From assembly GCA_012523155.1 (NCBI GenBank), contig JAAYJB010000152.1, forward strand, positions 1 through 29,706: a DNA stretch of 29,706 nucleotides, written 5' to 3'. The DNA comes from Synergistaceae bacterium (GTDB lineage Bacteria; Synergistota; Synergistia; Synergistales; Aminobacteriaceae). The notes under the pieces were generated by a model. The model did no database searches and was not told the origin of the DNA. It worked only from the letters and a program-made list of their open reading frames with translations. Every line of letters starts with the position of its first letter. Position 1 is the stretch's first letter. Shown here one piece after another: positions 24,423 to 29,706 of this stretch. The position numbers were made by a program, and so were the translations under genes.

Positions 24423-26344
24423 ATACAATGGGACTCCTTGAAAAGATCCGTGACTATTCGAGCCTGAAGGACCTCTCACCTGATGAAATGGAGATCCTTG
24501 CCGGTGAACTCAGAGAGATGATAACATCCGTCGTCCTTAAAAACGGAGGCCATCTTGCATCCTCGCTTGGAACTGTGGAACTTGTCCTCTCGCTTCTCAG
24601 ATCCTTTGACCCTTCACGGGATAAAATTCTTTTCGATGTGGGGCACCAGGCCTACGCCTATAAAATCCTAACCGGAAGAATGGACCGGTTCGATACCCTG
24701 AGGCAGTGGGGAGGAATCAGCGGTTTTCCGAAAAGAAGGGAGAGCGAATATGACCATTTTGATGCCGGCCACAGCAGCACTTCGCTCTCGGCAGCCCTGG
24801 GATATGCAAAAGCGCGGGATATCATGGGAAACAAACACCACGTGGTGGCAGTCATCGGAGACGCATCCCTGCTGAACGGGCTTGCGTTTGAGGCCTTGAA
24901 TTACACCCGTGAATCCAATACACGGGTCATTTACGTGCTGAACGATAACACAATGTCCATTAGCCCCCGGGTCGGCGGATTCGCCACCCACCTGGCGAGG
25001 CTGAGTTCGAGTTCAGGATACAACTGGCTCAAAAAAGCGATAAAAGATTCATGCGCTTCACTCCCGAGGGGACAGGCCCTTGAAAACGTTCTCGGGAAGC
25101 TAAAGGACCATATAAAGACGATCGTCAAGCCTCTGAACATATTCGATGAAATGGATATCAACTACTGGGGGCCCTTCGACGGCCACAACGCCTCTGAGCT
25201 CGAGTACGTGTTCGAGCTCGCCAAGCGGTACGACCGGCCGGTGCTCATTCACGTGGTCACAGTGAAAGGCAGGGGATATGAAGAGGCAGAAAAGAATCCG
25301 ACGGCCTTCCACGGGGTTTCACCGCGAAGCGCTTCCACCGGACCGGCTCCTGCCGGAAAAACATGGAGCGAGGCGGCATCAGACGCAGTCCTTGAAATGG
25401 CTGAAAAGGACGACAGGATCGTATGCCTCACGGCGGCAATGAAATGCGGAAGCAAGCTGGACGAATTCGCGTCGCGTTTTCCTGACCGTTTTTTTGATGT
25501 GGGCATCTCCGAAAGCCATATGGTGACCATGGCTGCAGGAATGGCGGCAGGAGGGCTGCGCCCCGTGGTGTTTATTTATTCGACATTTCTGCAGAGAGCA
25601 ATGGACCAGCTTGTCCATGACGTCTGTATGCAGAACCTGCCAGTCATTTTTGCCGTGGACCGGGCAGGGCTCGTGGGAGAAGACGGAGAAACACACCAGG
25701 GACTTTTCGATATTGCATGGTCACGTCCTGTTCCGAACTTGTGCGTAACAGCACCCAGGGATGAGGGTACTCTCAGGGAGCTCTTCGAAACGGGCCTTCA
25801 GTCCGGCAGTCCAATGATGATACGGTTCCCGAGGGGCCGTGTGCCGGAATCAGTCAAAACGTCAGGTCCGCTTTCCGGAGGAACCCCCGGCAACTGCCTC
25901 AGCCCGGAAGTAGTCGCGGCAGGAGAGGACTGGGTCCTCTTCGGATACGGAAGGACCGTTGACCTTATGCTCAGGGCAAGAGAACATGCCCGGGAGAGCG
26001 CCTTTTTACCTCTTCCGACCGTGGTCGATCTCAAGTGTCTCAAACCCCTTCCAGTTGGTGAACTCAGGGAAATGCTGACGACACATTCATTTGCCATTGT
26101 TGCGGAAGACGGATATGCTGAGGGGGGTGCAGGGGAAGCGATCGCCGCATTCGCGGAAAGCATCCGGGGGGAAGCTCCCGCCGATGTTGCCGTTCTGGGC
26201 ATACCGGACATTTTCGTGCCCCAGGGGAAAGTCTGCGAACAAGATGAATACTGCGGACTGACTCCCGGAAACGTGGTGAAAATTTATGCAGAGCATCAAA
26301 AAAGAGCGCATAGACAAGCTGCTCCTCTCGAGGGGGCACGCTGA
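24419..26344 (+). CDS. dxs: 1-deoxy-D-xylulose-5-phosphate synthase
   Basis: A 641-residue DXS, the ThDP-dependent entry enzyme of the MEP pathway, condensing pyruvate and glyceraldehyde 3-phosphate. Evidence: G-G-H-L-A-S-S-L-G-T-V-E-L near residue 43, D-V-G-H-Q-A-Y at 73-79, the ThDP/metal motif G-D-A at 147-149 to N-D-N at 175-177, and the catalytic Glu365 in E-S-H-M-V-T. A-I-Y-S-T-F-L-Q-R-A-type and D-R-A-G-L-V-G segments follow. The usual G-D-G of the first motif is G-D-A here. ATG 24419 overlaps the ispA stop; no good Shine-Dalgarno is seen, so coupling is likely (GTG 24404 and ATG 24428 are alternatives). The last 59 bases overlap tlyA, an unusually long overlap for this region. Confidence 0.95.
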   Translation: MNTMGLLEKIRDYSSLKDLSPDEMEILAGELREMITSVVLKNGGHLASSLGTVELVLSLLRSFDPSRDKILFDVGHQAYAYKILTGRMDRFDTLRQWGGISGFPKRRESEYDHFDAGHSSTSLSAALGYAKARDIMGNKHHVVAVIGDASLLNGLAFEALNYTRESNTRVIYVLNDNTMSISPRVGGFATHLARLSSSSGYNWLKKAIKDSCASLPRGQALENVLGKLKDHIKTIVKPLNIFDEMDINYWGPFDGHNASELEYVFELAKRYDRPVLIHVVTVKGRGYEEAEKNPTAFHGVSPRSASTGPAPAGKTWSEAASDAVLEMAEKDDRIVCLTAAMKCGSKLDEFASRFPDRFFDVGISESHMVTMAAGMAAGGLRPVVFIYSTFLQRAMDQLVHDVCMQNLPVIFAVDRAGLVGEDGETHQGLFDIAWSRPVPNLCVTAPRDEGTLRELFETGLQSGSPMMIRFPRGRVPESVKTSGPLSGGTPGNCLSPEVVAAGEDWVLFGYGRTVDLMLRAREHARESAFLPLPTVVDLKCLKPLPVGELREMLTTHSFAIVAEDGYAEGGAGEAIAAFAESIRGEAPADVAVLGIPDIFVPQGKVCEQDEYCGLTPGNVVKIYAEHQKRAHRQAAPLEGAR

Positions 26345-27104
26345 ATCACGGGCCAAGGCCCAGGCTCTTCTCATGGCCGGCCAGGTGTATGTCAACGGAG
26401 AAAGAGTGGAGAAAAACGGGACTCTGGTTCCCGGGGATGCTGAAATCAAGGTGCGCGGCCAGGCTGAAAAATGGGTCAGCAGGGGCGCTCACAAGCTGCT
26501 GAAAGCCCTCGATCATTTCAGAATATCTCCCCGGGGGAAAAATTGCGTCGACATAGGCGCTTCAACGGGGGGATTCACCCAGGTCCTCCTCGAAAGAGGA
26601 GCGCAAAAAGTGTATGCTGTGGACGTGGGCTACGGGCAGCTGGACTGGCGGCTGCGAAATGATGAACGAGTTATCGTAATGGAGAGGACAAACGCCAGAT
26701 CGCTGACTCCGTCATCCTTTCCGGACCCTCCGGAATTTGCGGCGGCGGATGCCTCCTTTATTTCACTGAAGCTGCTTCTGCCGGTCATCAATCGCATCCT
26801 TTCACCAGGGGGAAGTGCGGTCGTCCTGGTCAAACCCCAGTTTGAGGTTGGAAAAGGGAACGTGGGGAAGGGCGGAGTCGTCAGGTCGAAAGAAAACCAT
26901 GCAGCAGTCCTGACGGATATACTGCACTTCTGTTCCGGGCTCTCCGGGCTCACACCCGCGGGATTGACATTTTCTCCCATCAGGGGCCCCATGGGAAACA
27001 TAGAGTTTCTTCTGTACCTTTCGGGATCGGGAGGCAGTTTCGTATTGCCTTCGCCGGAAAAAACGGCAGAAGAGGCCCATCTTTTTTTCCGGAAGGAAGG
27101 ATAG
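26286..27104 (+). CDS. tlyA: TlyA family rRNA methyltransferase/putative hemolysin
   Basis: A 272-residue TlyA-type protein: an N-terminal S4 RNA-binding domain (R-I-D-K-L-L-L-S-R-G near 8 to about 66), then an FtsJ-like Rossmann methyltransferase. The latter shows V-S-R-G-A-H-K-L, D-I-G-A-S-T-G-G-F-T (AdoMet loop), A-V-D-V-G-Y-G-Q-L and E-R-T-N-A-R. Homologues add 2'-O-methyl groups to rRNA (family knowledge); the hemolysin label is historical. The ATG at 26286 lies inside dxs, and the S4 domain begins within 10 residues, so this start is well supported despite the weak ribosome-binding site. nadK follows after two bases. Confidence 0.94.
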   Translation: MQSIKKERIDKLLLSRGHAESRAKAQALLMAGQVYVNGERVEKNGTLVPGDAEIKVRGQAEKWVSRGAHKLLKALDHFRISPRGKNCVDIGASTGGFTQVLLERGAQKVYAVDVGYGQLDWRLRNDERVIVMERTNARSLTPSSFPDPPEFAAADASFISLKLLLPVINRILSPGGSAVVLVKPQFEVGKGNVGKGGVVRSKENHAAVLTDILHFCSGLSGLTPAGLTFSPIRGPMGNIEFLLYLSGSGGSFVLPSPEKTAEEAHLFFRKEG

Positions 27105-27106
27105 AT

Positions 27107-27988
27107 ATGAAACAGCCCGGAATCGGAATGCTCGTAAATACACGTAAAAAAGGAGCTCTTGATATGGCCCGCTCCCTGATCGAATGGGGGAAAAAGAGCG
27201 GGGTCTCCTTTCTTTTCCCTCCCCATGAAGCCTCCGTTCTCGGAAGACAGGGCCTTGGAGATGAGGAATGGAAAAGCAATGTGAACGTCGCGATAGTGAT
27301 CGGAGGCGACGGAACTTTTCTCAGGGCCGCGAGATACGTACTCGGAGCCCCCATTTCTCTCTACGGCATAAACCTCGGGCACCTGGGTTTCCTGGCGTCG
27401 GGAAAAGCCGAAGAAGCCGAAAAAGACCTGGAATCCATTCTCAGGGGAGAGTATTCCATAATAATCCATAAAGTGCTGAAGGGGCAGATTTTCAGGGATG
27501 ACAAGAGCACTCACACCCTATTTGCCCTCAACGATCTTGTCCTTGCAAAAGGGGCTCTGGCACGGGTGATGCACGTGGAGGTGCGGCTGGGCGATAAGCT
27601 GCTCAATACGCTGCCTGCTGACGGCATTATCGTTTCAACACCTACCGGCTCCACGGCCTATGCCCTCTCGGCGGGCGGCCCCATCGTTCCGCCCCACGTT
27701 CAATGCATGATCATCGTGCCTATCTGTGCTCATACACTGTACACGAGGCCTGTCCTTGCCGGGGAAACCGACGTGATCACCCTCACCCCGAGGGGGAATC
27801 ACAGGGACCTTCTTCTGACGCAGGACGGTCAGCTGGGTTACGAGATCCTGCCCGGCGACGCGATCCAAATCTCTCTCAGCAAGGAACACTCGGTAAACGT
27901 CATCACTCTGCCCACGCGGAACTATTTCGACCTACTCCAGGAAAAACTGCAGTGGGGACGTGGGATCGTTTCTTTCGAGAAGGAGTGA
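27107..27988 (+). CDS. nadK: NAD kinase
   Basis: A 293-residue ATP-NAD kinase making NADP. Motifs: G-G-D-G-T at 66-70, N-L-G-H-L-G-F at 89-95, A-L-N-D-L-V-L near 139, and D-G-I-I-V-S-T-P-T-G-S-T-A-Y near 172. The length fits the family. GGAAGGATAGAT precedes the ATG. It sits between tlyA and recN, where argR is common in other genomes. NADPH is used by DXR, but a regulatory link is only inferred. Its stop overlaps a possible upstream recN start (GTGA). Confidence 0.96.
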   Translation: MKQPGIGMLVNTRKKGALDMARSLIEWGKKSGVSFLFPPHEASVLGRQGLGDEEWKSNVNVAIVIGGDGTFLRAARYVLGAPISLYGINLGHLGFLASGKAEEAEKDLESILRGEYSIIIHKVLKGQIFRDDKSTHTLFALNDLVLAKGALARVMHVEVRLGDKLLNTLPADGIIVSTPTGSTAYALSAGGPIVPPHVQCMIIVPICAHTLYTRPVLAGETDVITLTPRGNHRDLLLTQDGQLGYEILPGDAIQISLSKEHSVNVITLPTRNYFDLLQEKLQWGRGIVSFEKE

Positions 27989-27996
27989 CGGACAGG

Positions 27997-29706
27997 GTGA
28001 TCGAGGAAATTACCATACGAAATGTGGGAGGAGTGGCATCGGCATCCCTTAAGCTCAACAGCGGCCTGACGGTAATTACGGGAGAAAGCGGTGCAGGAAA
28101 AAGCAGTATCGTGCGTTCCCTTGAGCTACTTGCCGGAAAGAGGAGCCAGGCGTCCTTCCTCCGTTCAGGGGAGGATGAAGCGGTAGTGGAGGCCGTTTTT
28201 CGGGAAGAGCCCGGAAACTGGACAGATACTGTGCAGGATGAATCAAAAGATGACCCGTTTTTCTTCGCCCGGAGAGTCCTGTCCCGCAATGGCAGAAACA
28301 GGACATTTTTCCAGGAACGCCAAGTGCCCCTCTCTTCATTTGCCTCGGTCATGAACGACAAAATACGTATCCAGAGCCAATTCGCCCAAATAGACCTCCT
28401 TGATCCCTCGAGACAGAGGGAAATACTGGATTTTTGCGGCGGAGGGGAATCCTCGGCCCTACTGGACGCTCTTGCAGGAACATTTTCCGAAGCAGTGGAG
28501 TGTGAACGATCCCTGCGGACAGCGAAAAAAAAGGAACAGGAACTGAAGACCCGCTTCAGGGACGGAGATGCGATCCTGGCGGCTGCAAAAGGATTGAAGC
28601 TGACACCTGAATGCGACAGGGAATGGGAGCGTGAGCTGGATGAACTTTCCCTTCAGCTCGCAATTACAAGAAAGACAAGGGACAATTTGCTGCAGATCAC
28701 CGGAGGCGCTTCGGAGCAGGGGCTTCTTGATGCAATAGAGTCAACCGGCCTTGAACTCCTGAAAGCGATCCCGGGAGAAAAGGCAGAACTGCAGCGCCTT
28801 TTCAACGAAGGACTCGAGTCCTTTCAGATGTTCATAAAGGAAATTTCCATGCAGACAGGCGGGCTTTCAGTAGAAGAACTCGAGGCAAAACTCGAATCCC
28901 TGGAAAAAAAGACCGGACTCCTGAGAAAGCTCATGAGAGCCGCCGGTACGTTTTCCGCGTCTGCTTTCATGGAGTGGTGTCGTGAGGCGAGGGAGGCATC
29001 GGAGTGGCTCAGGCAGCAGGAAGCCCTTTCTGCATCCCTCGAGGAGAAAGGGAGAAAGCTCAGAAAAGAAGCGGGGAGGCTCGCTGCCGAACTGCGTTCC
29101 CTGAGACTCCGTTCCGCCCGGGCTCTTGCGGAGAGAGTGAACAGTCACCTTTCCGGTCTTGCCATGGAAGACAGCAGGTTTTCCGTGCAGGTCACCCCCC
29201 TGGAGAAGATCAGGAACACAGGAGCAGACGAGGTCCTGTTCACTATAGCCGCCGGGGATAATAAGGCAGCTCCGGTCAACCGGACCGCTTCGGGAGGAGA
29301 ACTCAGCAGAATACTCCTCGCGCTTCAGCTGTCTCTTCCAGATGTATCTCTTCCAGGAACACTGGTGTTCGATGAGGTTGAAGCAGGCCTTGGAGGAAAA
29401 GCCGCCCTTCTTGCCGGCTACAAGCTTCTCGAGCTGTCGGGAAAATGTCAGGTTATTCTTGTCACCCACGAGGCCACGATCGCCGCCCTTGCACAGTATC
29501 ATTTCATGGTTCGGAAAAGAGGGGAGTCTCCGGTCGAAGTTACCCCCCTCTCCGGAGAGGACAGGGTAGCCGAGATAGCCAGAATGCTCTCGGGAGACGC
29601 AAGTCTCCGGGAAGCCAGGGAACATGCCAGGAAACTCCTTTTTTCCCAGAGGGAAAAGGGAGGCGCACCTGTTCCGGATAATCTGGAAATTCACCCTGTC
29701 TCAGGC
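27997..29706 (+). CDS. recN: DNA repair protein RecN (3' end outside window)
   Basis: 570 codons of an SMC-like ATPase running off the window edge; RecN proteins are usually 550-570 residues, so little is missing. It acts early in double-strand break repair. Walker A G-E-S-G-A-G-K-S is at 29-36, the ABC signature A-S-G-G-E-L-S-R at 431-438, Walker B L-V-F-D-E-V-E at 456-462, and the switch histidine H491. The middle is charged and helical, as for a coiled coil. Several RecN hallmarks differ: the G-Q-H-E-H-Q block reads as Q-S-Q-F-A-Q, T-H-L-P-Q is T-H-E-A-T, and D-E-I-D is D-E-V-E. GTG 27997 gives the usual I-E-E-I-T-I-R-N opening with AGGAG 11 bases upstream. GTG 27985, overlapping the nadK stop, is an alternative. 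Confidence 0.9.
   Translation, partial: MIEEITIRNVGGVASASLKLNSGLTVITGESGAGKSSIVRSLELLAGKRSQASFLRSGEDEAVVEAVFREEPGNWTDTVQDESKDDPFFFARRVLSRNGRNRTFFQERQVPLSSFASVMNDKIRIQSQFAQIDLLDPSRQREILDFCGGGESSALLDALAGTFSEAVECERSLRTAKKKEQELKTRFRDGDAILAAAKGLKLTPECDREWERELDELSLQLAITRKTRDNLLQITGGASEQGLLDAIESTGLELLKAIPGEKAELQRLFNEGLESFQMFIKEISMQTGGLSVEELEAKLESLEKKTGLLRKLMRAAGTFSASAFMEWCREAREASEWLRQQEALSASLEEKGRKLRKEAGRLAAELRSLRLRSARALAERVNSHLSGLAMEDSRFSVQVTPLEKIRNTGADEVLFTIAAGDNKAAPVNRTASGGELSRILLALQLSLPDVSLPGTLVFDEVEAGLGGKAALLAGYKLLELSGKCQVILVTHEATIAALAQYHFMVRKRGESPVEVTPLSGEDRVAEIARMLSGDASLREAREHARKLLFSQREKGGAPVPDNLEIHPVSG

Noticed and set aside
28867..29694. 275-residue open frame on the minus strand
   Set aside because: It lies wholly antisense to recN, whose motifs are clear; no domain is recognisable and no ribosome-binding site supports it.
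1..29706. CRISPR arrays, tRNA or rRNA genes, transposases, phage genes, toxin-antitoxin pairs
   Set aside because: No repeat-spacer pattern, no tRNA-like cloverleaf in the short gaps, and no mobile-element protein among the readable frames.

Overview
The window is a dense, almost wholly co-directional block of housekeeping genes from a bacterial chromosome. It has about 33 protein genes, moderately GC-rich, with most genes abutting or overlapping by a few bases. Only nikR and rpmB lie on the minus strand. I see no tRNA, rRNA, CRISPR array, insertion sequence, phage gene or integrase, and no gene-free stretch longer than about 165 bases. Gene content and order (Asp23-linked P-loop protein, MEP-pathway genes next to cdsA/rseP, DUF2905 and SpoIID-like proteins, a LigB-AMMECR1 fusion with its radical SAM partner, xseB-ispA-dxs-tlyA-nadK-recN) suggest an anaerobic, Clostridia-like or, more likely, Synergistota genome. 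That assignment is an inference from style and was not tested by any search.

Region 1 (1-7803, plus strand): the 3' end of murA, a P-loop/Asp23-like protein, a family 4 uracil-DNA glycosylase, then uppS, cdsA, dxr, rseP, ispG, ornithine carbamoyltransferase and a small Rpb12-like zinc-ribbon protein. A strong Rho-independent terminator at 7778-7802 closes the run. Theme: lipid-carrier, phospholipid and isoprenoid synthesis plus envelope proteolysis.

Region 2 (7804-9096): nikR on the minus strand, divergent from a nitrilase-fold protein that appears to have lost all three catalytic residues. A roughly 160-base leader then precedes yebC.

Region 3 (9097-22989, plus strand): yebC-ruvC-ruvA-ruvB (Holliday junction processing), DUF2905, a SpoIID/LytB-like protein, queA, the AmmeMemoRadiSam pair amrA/amrS, mltG, a DUF4911-like protein, tldD, ftsK and thiamine pyrophosphokinase. 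Several act on peptidoglycan or division (SpoIID-like, MltG, FtsK); others are peptide or tRNA modification enzymes. The last gene converges on, and overlaps, rpmB on the minus strand. The rpmB terminator is built from the end of the thiN coding sequence.

Region 4 (23168-29706, plus strand): xseB-ispA-dxs-tlyA-nadK-recN, a cluster familiar from many Gram-positive-type genomes, here without xseA and argR. Together with region 1, this window carries dxs, dxr, ispG, a prenyl-chain elongating synthase and uppS, so a large part of the route from pyruvate/GAP to undecaprenyl diphosphate lies within 26 kb.

No wholly new system is evident. The best second-look items are the catalytically dead nitrilase-like protein beside nikR, the ispA product whose chain-length residue predicts a product longer than FPP, the LigB-AMMECR1/radical SAM pair of unknown function, the terminator embedded in a convergent gene, and a divergent RecN.
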